Origin: Peribacillus sp. FSL E2-0218
Lineage (GTDB): Bacteria > Bacillota > Bacilli > Bacillales > DSM-1321
Length of the DNA: 64,000 bases
Assembly: GCF_037992945.1 (NCBI RefSeq)
Contig: NZ_CP150304.1
Coordinates: forward strand, 2,669,501 to 2,733,500
Reading direction: 5' to 3'
Below are positions 8,206 to 16,026 of the stretch, piece after piece (positions within the stretch are counted from its first letter, which is position 1; each line of letters starts with the position of its first letter). The notes beneath the pieces were generated by a model, which made no database searches, was not told where the DNA came from, and saw only the letters and a list, made by a program, of their open reading frames with translations. Position numbers and translations under genes: made by a program.

Positions 8206-9840
8206 TTATTTTTTATCCGCGTAAACAAAGTTCGGATAAGCGTTAATCGGTGCATAAACACCAGTAACATTAGATTTAACCATATATGGTTTTGTGTAGA
8301 AGTAAACCGGAAGGATCGGCATTTCATCAATCATAACTTTCTCTGCTTTATGCAAAGCATCCATGCGTTCTTTTGGTTCCATTGTAGATTTTGCCTCATT
8401 TAATAACTTATCATATTCTTTGTTTGACCAACCTGCATCATTATAGGCGCCGTCCGTTTCCCAAAGCATGAATGTCATTGGGTCAACATAGTCACCAACC
8501 CATCCTGCACGGGAAATTTCAAAGTCACCAGCTTTTTCACGGTCAAGCTTAACTTGGAATTCTGCATTTTCAAGGGTAACTTCGACACCCAGGTTATCAC
8601 GCCACATTCCTTGAACCGCTTCAGCAATTTTCTTGTGTGAATCTAAAGTATTGTACAAGATTGAGAAGTCAGGTAATTTTTTCATGCCTTCTTCAGCTAG
8701 TCCTTCTTTTAACAATTTCTTAGCTTCGGCAACATCTTCCTTGAACAAGTCACCTGTATTCTCCTGGAAATCTCCAGATGCATCAGGAATACCCGGAGGG
8801 ACTACGCCGAATGCAGGCTTTTGTCCGCCTTGAGCAACATTATCCGTGATTTTTTGACGCTCGATTGCCATCGATAATGCTTTCCTTACTTTAGCATTAT
8901 TGAAAGGTTTCACTTTTGTATTGAAATTGTAGTAGTATACAGCAAGTTCTTTGCCCATTTTGAATTCTTTGTCATCAGAATTGACCATTTGACCTTGAAT
9001 ATCTACAGGAAGTGGATAAGCGAGGTCCAATTCGCCGCTCTGATACATTTGCCATGCCGTATTTTCATCTTCAATTAGAGCAAAGTTGACCGCATCCAAT
9101 TTGATTTTGTCTTTATCGTAGTAGTTTTCATTCTTTTCAATTTTCAGACTTTCTTTATGTTTCCACTCCGTTAACTTGAATGGACCATTCGATACGTGTG
9201 TTTTTGCATCCAATGCCCATTTAGGGTTTTCTTCCTGTACCTTTTTATCGATTGGATAGAAAGTATAGAAGGAAGTCAAATCAAGGAAATAAGGTGTCGG
9301 TTTTTCCAAAGTAACCTCAAGAGTCAAGTCGTCTGTCGCTTTAACGCCTACATCCTCTTCCTTGCCTTTTTTGCTGTTGTAAGCTTCCCCGCCTTTAAGG
9401 TAGTAAAGCTGGTATGCATAGTCAGCAGCTGTTTCCGGTTTCAAAGCATACTTCCAAGCATATTCGAAATCATGCGCTGTAAGCGGATCGCCATTCGACC
9501 ATTTCAAGCCTTCTTTTAATTTGAACGTCCATTTTAATCCATCTTCACTGATTTTCCATGATTCTGCATTTCCTGGAACGATTTTACCTTCTTCTGTTTT
9601 CTTTGTCAGACCTTCAAACGTGTGTTCAAGGATCCATGATTCATGAGTTCCTTGTGCGTTTGCCGGATGTAGCGAACCAGGTTCACTCGAGTTGTTCACG
9701 TTTAGCACTTTTGCTTTGGATGAGTCACCCGACCCGCCCTCATTTTCTTTCGAAGTTTCCTTCGAACCGCCATTGCATGCCGCTAGTATAAGCATGATGG
9801 CCATTAGTAGAGCAAGCACTGAAAATTTAGACTTTTTCAA
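8206..9840 (-). CDS. oppA: Peptide-binding lipoprotein of ABC importer (OppA/DppE-like)
   Basis: Extracellular, membrane-anchored receptor that binds peptides and hands them to OppB/C, 544 residues. The signal peptide 'KKSKFSVLALLMAIMLILAAC' ends in a lipobox (LAAC) with Cys at about 22, followed by a Gly/Ser/Glu-rich linker. The body is a family 5 solute-binding domain ('PGSLHPANAQGTHESWILEHTFEGL' region, 'WSNGDPLTAHDFEYAWKYAL' motif), full length for OppA. The start codon is TTG at 9840, with GAGGGGG eight bases upstream. It is first in the operon, as usual. Possible substrates include nutritional and signalling peptides. Confidence 0.92.
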   Translation of the reverse strand: MKKSKFSVLALLMAIMLILAACNGGSKETSKENEGGSGDSSKAKVLNVNNSSEPGSLHPANAQGTHESWILEHTFEGLTKKTEEGKIVPGNAESWKISEDGLKWTFKLKEGLKWSNGDPLTAHDFEYAWKYALKPETAADYAYQLYYLKGGEAYNSKKGKEEDVGVKATDDLTLEVTLEKPTPYFLDLTSFYTFYPIDKKVQEENPKWALDAKTHVSNGPFKLTEWKHKESLKIEKNENYYDKDKIKLDAVNFALIEDENTAWQMYQSGELDLAYPLPVDIQGQMVNSDDKEFKMGKELAVYYYNFNTKVKPFNNAKVRKALSMAIERQKITDNVAQGGQKPAFGVVPPGIPDASGDFQENTGDLFKEDVAEAKKLLKEGLAEEGMKKLPDFSILYNTLDSHKKIAEAVQGMWRDNLGVEVTLENAEFQVKLDREKAGDFEISRAGWVGDYVDPMTFMLWETDGAYNDAGWSNKEYDKLLNEAKSTMEPKERMDALHKAEKVMIDEMPILPVYFYTKPYMVKSNVTGVYAPINAYPNFVYADKK

Positions 9841-9919
9841 AAAATATTCCCCCTCATCTTTACTCTATCTTTGGATATTCCCATATTAAGAGATTATCCG
9901 ACTACCACCTATTAATTGT

Positions 9920-9932
9920 TGGTACAGTACCA
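9920..9932. promoter_or_regulatory. 13-bp palindrome upstream of the opp operon
   Basis: TGGTACAGTACCA is a perfect odd-centred palindrome 80 bases before the oppA start. It could be an operator for an opp regulator. There is no second copy nearby and no matching regulator in the window. Confidence 0.35.
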
Positions 9933-10541
9933 GCTAAATGTCAGCGAAGGCATTTAAAACCATTAAGCAGAAATCCACTTAAAGCAACTAGCGAATCGTT
10001 TGCATAAAACTACGTTTCTTGCAGGAAAAATTCCAAAACGGTAGTTTACCAGTTAAAAAACCACCCACTTTCTAACCTCGCTAAAAGTACTATACTTCGA
10101 ATTAAAGATGTTGAATTTTAAGTATATTACGAATAAATTAAAAAATCAATAAACCAATGAGTACTTTTTCATAAGATAATAATTTTTTGCTGAACAATTC
10201 GATCTATTTCAGAAAAAACCACATGGTTCAGGATGTTGAAACAGGAAGATAATTCCCGTCATAAGCTTTTTAAAACATTGAAATAGCAGCATTCGTGTAT
10301 GCTCACCCCACTCATTTTGAGTTAGATCATTCTAAATATTCCGATAATTAAACATCGAATGATAAGCAGCAAACATCTCTTGCAAAATTATTTACTTTCA
10401 GTTGATATATTTTAGTACAATAACGTGTTAATCAATAAAAATCTCCATTTTCTGAAATTTGCATCGCTCAATAAGGAATAACAACTTGGAAGAATAGGGC
10501 TTTTATCCCCTATAGGTTTTGTTCCTCCGTAAATCACTCTC
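9933..10541. other. AT-rich interval without recognisable genes
   Basis: About 600 bases with stops in all frames. I see no RNA gene, repeat or conserved coding fragment. It probably holds the distal opp promoter region and eroded sequence continuous with the relics to its right. Confidence 0.5.
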
Positions 10542-10788
10542 CTATTTTGGATTCATTCCATATAGCGATAGGAAATACCCCCCTGCACCCGCCAGCTTTT
10601 TTACATCCATTGGAATGCGAACACCTCCCAATATTCCGAAATGATCAATGATTGCCGCGATTCCAAACGAAATGAATCACGCTTCAATGATCCCGACTTT
10701 TTTGCCTAAACCACCATTGCACTGTGCTTGGATGGCAATCGTAATGCCCCCCAGTACCGCTAGCAGCGGAAATGAAAATTTTCAACAT
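10542..10788 (-). pseudogene. Relic of a DUF606 (YdcZ-like) DMT transporter
   Basis: On the minus strand the remnant reads 'LLAVLGGITIAIQAQCNGGLGKKVGIIEA', stop, 'FISFGIAAIIDHFGILGG', then 'PMDVKKLAGAGGYFLSLYG'. The first stretch is the start of a DUF606-type membrane protein (G...IAIQAxxNxxLGKKVG). The second is its end (IDHFGxxG...KKLxGAGG). The middle, roughly half of a normal 140-residue protein, is missing, one in-frame TGA interrupts it, and a one-base shift separates it from the only ATG (10788). It cannot make a functional transporter. A stretch just upstream (about 10800-10870) may be the end of a second such gene, since these often come in pairs. Confidence 0.65.
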
Positions 10789-10930
10789 GCATCTTACCCT
10801 TATTACCGTCCCACCTGACTGATGAAGCATCAACTCTATCAATGGCACCGTTATTGCTGTCTAATAAGGAATTTTTAAAAAAGGAAATGCAGGTTACTCC
10901 CTTTCACTTCCACTGATTACGAATTTCTTC

Positions 10931-11263
10931 TTATACGATTCCATAGGAATATTTTTCATCTCCCTGCCCCTTTCTCGATATACGAAAAGTCGAAAAGGCG
11001 TATTTCGAAGTCTGTGAACGGGAGCTATATTCCTTCTGATTCTTCTGTTTCAAGTAACATGGTAAACTCCCATTACATGCTTTCATCTTTCTTAACTGCG
11101 GCGAAAACACCAGACTCAATAATCCATTAATAAGTTGATTGCACAATGCATAGTTCTTGAGGATATTTCGAAAGCATGATTGATATAAGGTAAATATGGC
11201 ATCAAGTTTTTTGCTGTAATCCTTTAACACCGTAAAAACTTCAGCAAAGACCCGCCAAAACAT
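10931..11263 (-). CDS. Hypothetical protein, doubtful
   Basis: A 110-codon frame on the minus strand, rich in Lys, Ser, Tyr and Cys, with no recognisable motif. No good ribosome site precedes the ATG. It sits in an interval of decayed sequence, and the end 'YAFSTFRISRKGQGDEKYSYGIV' looks basic but matches no family I know. It may be a chance frame or a gene relic. Confidence 0.2.
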   Translation of the reverse strand: MFWRVFAEVFTVLKDYSKKLDAIFTLYQSCFRNILKNYALCNQLINGLLSLVFSPQLRKMKACNGSLPCYLKQKNQKEYSSRSQTSKYAFSTFRISRKGQGDEKYSYGIV

Positions 11264-11310
11264 GAAACATCTTCGTGAAAAAAATCACAACACTTCAGCT
11301 TTTTCGGTTT

Positions 11311-11532
11311 TTAAATCCAGTTTAAACTTCCATTCAACCTGATGGGAATTCCAGTCACTATCTTCGTTTCAAACAGTTGATATCCCATTAATGAGCCCCC
11401 ATTAGCCAATTCACCCTTGGAATGATGGGCGTAGATAATGGTTGGTTGTAAATTCCGGTCCGATCTCTCCGTCTCATTCTTTGCAAAGCTTCTCCTGCTG
11501 CTAATTTTTTTATTTCGTTTGCAGCTTTCCAA
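11311..11532 (-). pseudogene. Unidentified coding relic
   Basis: The minus-strand frame ends '...YAHHSKGELANGGSLMGYQLFETKI...LNGSLNWI'. Its composition is protein-like and it has a clean stop. The only start is a TTG without a ribosome site. Upstream, a different frame reads 'QPGRATSPSWKAANEIKKLAAGE', which also looks coding, so the two may be one frameshifted gene. I cannot name the family. Confidence 0.3.
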
Positions 11533-11626
11533 GAAGGAGATGTAGCTCTACCGGGTTGCGATAATGACTCAACATAAAAAACTGGCCCTAGTGGCCAGCC
11601 GATCCTTCATATTTATGATAAAATTC

Positions 11627-12187
11627 TTAAACCATTTGTTGATATAAGTGCCGATATTCACTGCATAACAGGGAAAATACCACCGCATCGTGTGATTGGC
11701 GATGAAGAAATACATAGCTTCGCAGGCTGCCTTCCTCTTTAAAACCAAACTTCTTCAAGAGGTTTGCCGAAGCATGATTATCTTTGAAGGTTAAAGCGGC
11801 GATCCGGACCAGTTTCAGTTCTTCGAATGAGTAGCGCAATACTTCATTGACAGCTTCGGACGTATAAAGGTTCCTCCAGTAATCAGGATGGATTTCATAT
11901 CCTATTTCGGCGCGCTTATTGGTCAGGCTCAATTGATTGATTCCGACGGTGCCGATGAATGTGCCCGAATCCTTCAAGACCACTCCCCAGCGAATTCCCC
12001 GTTTGTTGATGAAGGCACTTTTGAATGCATCGATCAGGCGGCGGGCATCTTCAACGTGAGTCAAGTTTTCTATCCCGCCATTCCTGGTCACCTCATCTCT
12101 TGAGAGGATGTCAAACAGGCTTTCCTTATGTTGGTGACCAATTTCGATTAATCTCAGCCTTTTCGTTTCCAATTCCCTAAACCACAT
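11627..12187 (-). CDS. GNAT family N-acetyltransferase (RimJ/RimL type)
   Basis: A second acetyl-CoA-dependent acetyltransferase of the same class as the gene at 42-590, 186 residues. N-terminal 'ELETKRLRLIEIGHQHKESLFDIL', motif A 'RAEIGYEIHPDYWRNLYTSEAVNEVL' and 'NHASANLLKKFGFKEEGSLR' mark the family. One deviation: the pyrophosphate loop reads WRNLYT where most relatives have W-G-x-G/A, which may weaken acetyl-CoA binding or mark a subfamily. GGAGGGAT lies ahead of the ATG. Isolated gene; target unknown. Confidence 0.85.
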   Translation of the reverse strand: MWFRELETKRLRLIEIGHQHKESLFDILSRDEVTRNGGIENLTHVEDARRLIDAFKSAFINKRGIRWGVVLKDSGTFIGTVGINQLSLTNKRAEIGYEIHPDYWRNLYTSEAVNEVLRYSFEELKLVRIAALTFKDNHASANLLKKFGFKEEGSLRSYVFLHRQSHDAVVFSLLCSEYRHLYQQMV

Positions 12188-12251
12188 CGAAGGATCCCTC
12201 CGTAATTTCAGCTGTCTACTTAATTCTACTCATGCGGGGGAAATTCCTGTT

Positions 12252-13484
12252 TTAATGGGAGATCCTTTTCGGTGCATTCCTTTCCTTAAGGTATAAATCC
12301 GAGTCTGGATGTGCTCCTTTCGTAATCAAATCCCTGATGATTTGCGAAAGGATGACACTGTATACCGTCCCATTTCCGCCGTACCCCAATAAGAAATAGC
12401 AATTCGGGTGATCTGGATACAGCCCGATTGTCGGCAAGCCATCATGGGTCTCACCAAAAAAAGCACCCCAAGCATAATCAGCCTTGATTTCATTACGTAA
12501 TTCAGGAAATAAGTTGACGAGTTCTTTCAATAATTCATCTCTTTTGTTTATGATCATGGAATTGCGTTTCTCGATAAATCCAGTTGACTCGTCCAGTCCA
12601 CCGATGATGATTCGATTGTCAGCCGTTTTTCTCGCATATAAATAAGGTCTTGCCGTTTCCCAAATCATCATATCATCATGCCATTTTGCATGGTCGGCAA
12701 TTGGATTGGTGGCGATGGCATACGAACTTAGAATCACTGCATTTTTATCCCTTACCTCTTCTTGGGCTTCATACCCTGTAGCGAAGATGACCTTTTGTGC
12801 ACGGATCGTATGTCCTCTTTCGGTAAATAACATGGTTTGATCTTCCTTTAAAACCTTTCCGTTGATTTTTGTATGGGAAAAGACACGCACGCCTTTGTTA
12901 AAAGCATTTTCAATCAAAAAGTGGGCATGTTTATAAGGGTTGATTTCCGCATCATTACCCGTAACGAGCGCAGCAGATTTTGAAAACGAAAACTTCTCCC
13001 CAATCTCTTTTTCCGTATAATATTCCACAGGGAAATTACGTGATTTCAGATTTTCGTATTCTTCTTTCAGCAGTGAAACATCGTCCGGGCTTGATGCGTA
13101 ATACAGGCTTTTCCTGATTTTAAAATCCGGATTTTCTTCTAGAGTAGGTACAACCTTTTTCTCAAGCGTTCGGATCGCATCCAAACAAAGCTGAACATGA
13201 CGCGTACCAGCTTCTTCACCAAAGCTATGGATGAGCGAGGTCAATGTTTTATCATTTGAATACTGTAGAAGTCCGGTATTTGCAATCGTACTTCCTTCAC
13301 TTATATCACGCTTATCGATCAAGACCACATTCAGACCCGTCTCCGCTAAAAAATGGGCACAGTGCGCCCCCGATGAACCGCTTCCCACGATACATACATC
13401 ACATGAGATATCTTCTTCCAAGACTGGATATTCCCTTCCTTTAAATGTATCCTTCCAAAATACTTTTCCTGCCTTCAAATCCAT
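12252..13484 (-). CDS. FAD-dependent amine/amino-acid oxidase family protein (DAO)
   Basis: Flavoenzyme of 410 residues, predicted to oxidise an amine or amino acid (glycine oxidase / sarcosine oxidase / gamma-glutamylputrescine oxidase fold). The dinucleotide-binding motif is 'CDVCIVGSGSSGAHCAHFLAE' (GxGxxG) at about residues 27-47, followed by 'VVLIDKRDISEGSTIANTGLL'. A C-terminal FAD contact segment 'HDGLPTIGLYPDHPNCYFLLGYGGNGT' closes the fold. Similar proteins in Bacillus are called YurR-like. AAAGGTGG precedes the ATG. A strong hairpin with a T run lies about 160 bases upstream on the same strand, suggesting attenuation. No partner genes nearby; substrate unknown. Confidence 0.8.
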   Translation of the reverse strand: MDLKAGKVFWKDTFKGREYPVLEEDISCDVCIVGSGSSGAHCAHFLAETGLNVVLIDKRDISEGSTIANTGLLQYSNDKTLTSLIHSFGEEAGTRHVQLCLDAIRTLEKKVVPTLEENPDFKIRKSLYYASSPDDVSLLKEEYENLKSRNFPVEYYTEKEIGEKFSFSKSAALVTGNDAEINPYKHAHFLIENAFNKGVRVFSHTKINGKVLKEDQTMLFTERGHTIRAQKVIFATGYEAQEEVRDKNAVILSSYAIATNPIADHAKWHDDMMIWETARPYLYARKTADNRIIIGGLDESTGFIEKRNSMIINKRDELLKELVNLFPELRNEIKADYAWGAFFGETHDGLPTIGLYPDHPNCYFLLGYGGNGTVYSVILSQIIRDLITKGAHPDSDLYLKERNAPKRISH

Positions 13485-13639
13485 ATGATTTCCACCTTTG
13501 CAACAGTTATTTCAATTATGATCGTCTTAGTTCCATATAGCTACTTCCCGTTTTTCATATGCTTCTTATTTACCCTGAATGATGTGGCTGGCAAACATAA
13601 AAATGATTCTTTTTCTACATGGAATTAATCTCCTTTTCT

Positions 13640-13696
13640 AAAAAAAAAGCCCCATGAACAACATTCATCATGTTCCTTTCGGGTTATATGGGCCCT
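13640..13696 (-). promoter_or_regulatory. Possible transcription attenuator in the leader of the FAD oxidase gene
   Basis: On the minus strand GCCCAT and ATGGGGC form the closing stem around an inner GAACA/TGTTC pairing, then come nine T. No minus-strand gene ends here; the next gene downstream is the FAD oxidase at 13484. A promoter-like TTGAGG is located shortly upstream. A terminator ahead of a gene without a gene before it fits a leader attenuator or a short RNA. No known riboswitch class is recognised. Confidence 0.45.
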
Positions 13697-13815
13697 ATTT
13701 TACATGTTACCTTTCTCCCATTCCTCAATAGAAAAAGAATGGCCCCATTTTACAGAGAAGAAGTTTTGTAGGATACTAGATTTTCAATCCAGATATTATC
13801 CTAGGAGGAAACAAA

Positions 13816-14442
13816 ATGAAGAAAACGATTCTTTTGACGGCACTCTCCCTCTCCCTACTTTCTCCGACGGCAGCTTTAGGCGCCAATACTCATGAAGTCG
13901 TACAGGGAGATACTTTATCAAAAATCGCCGCTGAATATGAAGTGAGCCTTACCGATCTTCTTAAATCGAACCCAGCCATTTCCGATTCGAATCGCATTCT
14001 AGTGGGTCAAACGATCTCTCTTCCCAGTGTCCAGCAAACTGCAAAGCAAGAAAAAGAACAAACGGTAGAACAGCAGATTCTTCGTTTAGTGAATGAAGAA
14101 CGTTCCAAAGCCGGACTTTCGAACGTTGAAATGGATACCTCCCTTTCCCATACCGCAACCTTGAAATCCGAAGATATGCGGGATCATGATTATTTCAATC
14201 ATACAAGCCCTACATACGGCTCGCCTTTCGAAATGATGAAATCGTTCGGCATAGACTACAAGTACGCAGGTGAAAATATTGCAGCCGGTCAGCCAAGTGC
14301 CGAATCAGTAATGAAATCTTGGATGAACAGTCCCGGACATAAGGCCAATATTCTAAATAAAAACTATACCCATATCGGAATCGGGCATGTGACAGGAGGA
14401 AAATACAGCCACTACTGGACACAACAATTCATAGGTAAATAA
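13816..14442 (+). CDS. Secreted LysM and CAP/SCP domain protein (YkwD-like)
   Basis: Exported protein of 208 residues. Signal peptide at 1-22 ('KKTILLTALSLSLLSPTAALGA'). One LysM domain follows, about 24-70 ('HEVVQGDTLSKIAAEYEVSLTDLL'), expected to hold peptidoglycan. A short charged linker precedes a CAP domain, about 85-208, with 'ILRLVNEERSKAGL', 'HTATLKSEDMRDHDYFNHTSP' and the signature 'SPGHKANILNKNYTHIGIG'. Relatives are Bacillus YkwD and the spore/cell-wall SafA-CAP proteins; their biochemical role is unclear. The AGGAGG site is nine bases ahead of the ATG. Monocistronic, with its own terminator. Confidence 0.92.
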   Translation: MKKTILLTALSLSLLSPTAALGANTHEVVQGDTLSKIAAEYEVSLTDLLKSNPAISDSNRILVGQTISLPSVQQTAKQEKEQTVEQQILRLVNEERSKAGLSNVEMDTSLSHTATLKSEDMRDHDYFNHTSPTYGSPFEMMKSFGIDYKYAGENIAAGQPSAESVMKSWMNSPGHKANILNKNYTHIGIGHVTGGKYSHYWTQQFIGK

Positions 14443-14447
14443 CCTCC

Positions 14448-14478
14448 CAAAGAAGCGGCAAATGGCCGCTTCTTTTGA
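14448..14478 (+). terminator. Terminator of the LysM-CAP gene
   Basis: AAGAAGCGGC - AAAT - GCCGCTTCTT, then TTT, a few bases past the stop. The symmetric A/T flanks suggest it can work in both directions. Confidence 0.8.
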
Positions 14479-14590
14479 TTGCTTGAATAACTGCTCCCTG
14501 CCCACGTTCATTTAAATGCTGCATAAATACCTTCTTATCTTTCCGAATAAATGTTACTGGTCAAATGAAAATTATGTAAAGTTAGATTAA

Positions 14591-14764
14591 GCTTCTCCGA
14601 AGTTTGATGATCTGGCACTTTTTGCAGATAGACTTAAAGACGACCTGCCATATTTCTTCACGACCAGAAATGGACCTATTCATAATTATGTAGAAACCAT
14701 TAAACAATGGGTAATTATAAATGGATACGTAATGTCCGGTTCAGGCAGCCCCCATTATTTTTAA
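14591..14764 (+). pseudogene. C-terminal relic of an unidentified gene
   Basis: An open stretch of 57 codons without a start, reading 'FDDLALFADRLKDDLPYFF' and ending 'GYVMSGSGSPHYF' before TAA. A TAA precedes it in frame. The composition is coding-like and the remainder of the gene is missing, as after a deletion. Family not recognised. Confidence 0.4.
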
Positions 14765-14836
14765 TGCCCCATACTTTCAAAAGTTAATACATGTCCGATA
14801 TAATAGATTCAAGAAATGCAATTGGAGGAAAAGAAA

Positions 14837-15436
14837 TTGTCTAATAGATTAGGTTTAGTGCTCGACGTTGAAACAACTGGCTTGCGTCCCTCTTCCGATG
14901 AAATGATTGAGCTTGCCCTTATATTGTTTACCTATAATAGCGAAACCGGGGAAATCATTAACCACATTGATCAAGAATCCTTTTTAAGGGAACCAATTGG
15001 CCTTCAAGCCCGAATGAATTATGATCAAGCATTCCGGATCCATGGCATCCCTTTCAGCTCAGTTGAAGGAAAAAGCTTTCACGATGAAAAAATTAAGTCC
15101 TTCATCGCTCGTGCCGATGATATTTTCGCACATAATGCTTCATTCGATAGAAGTTTCCTTTACCAACTGTACCCTGAAGTCAATGATCAAAAATGGTTTT
15201 GCACAATGCGAAATGTGCCTTGGAAGCAATACGGCTTCGATAATAGTAAACTGCTAACCTTACTCCAGGCACATAGAATTACCAATTTTCAAACCCATCG
15301 AGCTTTGGATGACATTATCTACCTAATGGAGCTTTTGAGAAAACATGGCCCTGCCGGTCAACCCTATTTGAAAGACGTGATTGCTAAAAATCCGATGAAG
15401 AAATACACACCTGCTTCCCTAAAATCACGGGTATAG
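14837..15436 (+). CDS. 3'-5' exonuclease, DEDDh (DnaQ/RNase T-like) family
   Basis: Predicted cytoplasmic 3'-5' exonuclease acting on DNA or RNA ends, about 199 residues. The three Exo motifs are in place: ExoI 'LDVETTGL' (Asp, Glu), ExoII 'HNASFDRSFL' (Asp) and ExoIII 'HRALDDIIYL' (His, Asp), so all DEDDh catalytic residues are present. The ATG at 14816 lacks a ribosome site. The TTG at 14837 follows GGAGG with 8-base spacing and is preferred. It is a standalone domain, as in proofreading-like or oligoribonuclease-like proteins of Bacillus. No neighbour suggests a specific role. Confidence 0.85.
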   Translation: MSNRLGLVLDVETTGLRPSSDEMIELALILFTYNSETGEIINHIDQESFLREPIGLQARMNYDQAFRIHGIPFSSVEGKSFHDEKIKSFIARADDIFAHNASFDRSFLYQLYPEVNDQKWFCTMRNVPWKQYGFDNSKLLTLLQAHRITNFQTHRALDDIIYLMELLRKHGPAGQPYLKDVIAKNPMKKYTPASLKSRV

Positions 15437-15522
15437 TGTTTAATCCGTTACACACACTTGATGAAGTCAGCAAGAACTTACATACAAAGGTTCACAGACA
15501 TCTGGGCAGATTGGTACTGACA

Positions 15523-15557
15523 AAATGCGGCGTCCCATCCCGGACGCCGCATTTTCC
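15523..15557 (+). terminator. Terminator downstream of the exonuclease gene
   Basis: A perfect 14-bp stem: AAAATGCGGCGTCC pairs with GGACGCCGCATTTT across a 6-base loop, about 90 bases past the stop. It is symmetric, so it may work both ways. Confidence 0.75.
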
Positions 15558-15674
15558 ATTGTTCGTTCAGCTTTACACAGGATCAGAGGAACAGCCTTTT
15601 TCCCCCTGTATTCACAAGCATGATTTTATTTCTCGTGTTTCAATCTCCAATATTCCCAAGGGCATGTGGATGGG

Positions 15675-15945
15675 AAGTAAGGGTCGATACTGGGAAATAC
15701 GGTCCAGGGGAAGACTCCGCAGGCTCAATGAAACAGTTCATGTACAAATCCTCCAACACGGTGGGCAATCTAAACGAATCTTTCGTTTTCACCCAGAGTG
15801 GAATGGAACGGAAGGCGGCGAGACTCCTGCGGGAAATGCGGTCTAGGAGAGACACCGCTGGCGCAAGCGCCGAGGCGGCTCCCCGACCGCCCGCGGAAAG
15901 CGAGCGCCTGCAGTGCAATGAAACAGTTCAAGTACAAGTTTTAAA
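15675..15945. repeat. Two tandem copies of a GC-rich dispersed repeat
   Basis: The better copy (about 15795-15945) contains 'GGAATGGAACGGAAGGCGGC', 'GACTCCTGCGGGAAATGCGG', the hairpin GGCGC-AA-GCGCC and 'GACCGCCCGCGGAAAGCGAG', and ends 'CAATGAAACAGTTCAAGTAC'. The first copy (about 15675-15750) keeps only the ends, with 'CAATGAAACAGTTCATGTAC' at 15726-15745. The two tails are 190 bases apart with one mismatch. This resembles the dispersed GC-rich repeats found in many Bacillaceae genomes. It is markedly richer in G+C than its surroundings. The frames crossing it are not real genes. Confidence 0.75.
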
Positions 15946-15995
15946 ACAAAAAAAACTGTAGATGAACTCCCTTATTAACGGAGTTCATCTACAGT
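15943..15995 (-). terminator. Terminator of the yhgE gene
   Basis: On the minus strand a perfect 16-bp stem, ACTGTAGATGAACTCC/GGAGTTCATCTACAGT with a 9-base loop, is followed by eight T and then GTTTT. A smaller CCCCA/TGGGG hairpin lies between it and the yhgE stop. Confidence 0.9.
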
Positions 15996-16026
15996 ATGCT
16001 GTACCCCATCCTGGGGCCGTTTTTTG

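Noticed and set aside
15436..15961. Two long overlapping frames on the plus strand, about 136 and 113 codons
   Set aside because: They run through the terminator of the exonuclease gene and the GC-rich repeat. No ribosome site and no protein-like pattern; high G+C gives few stops.
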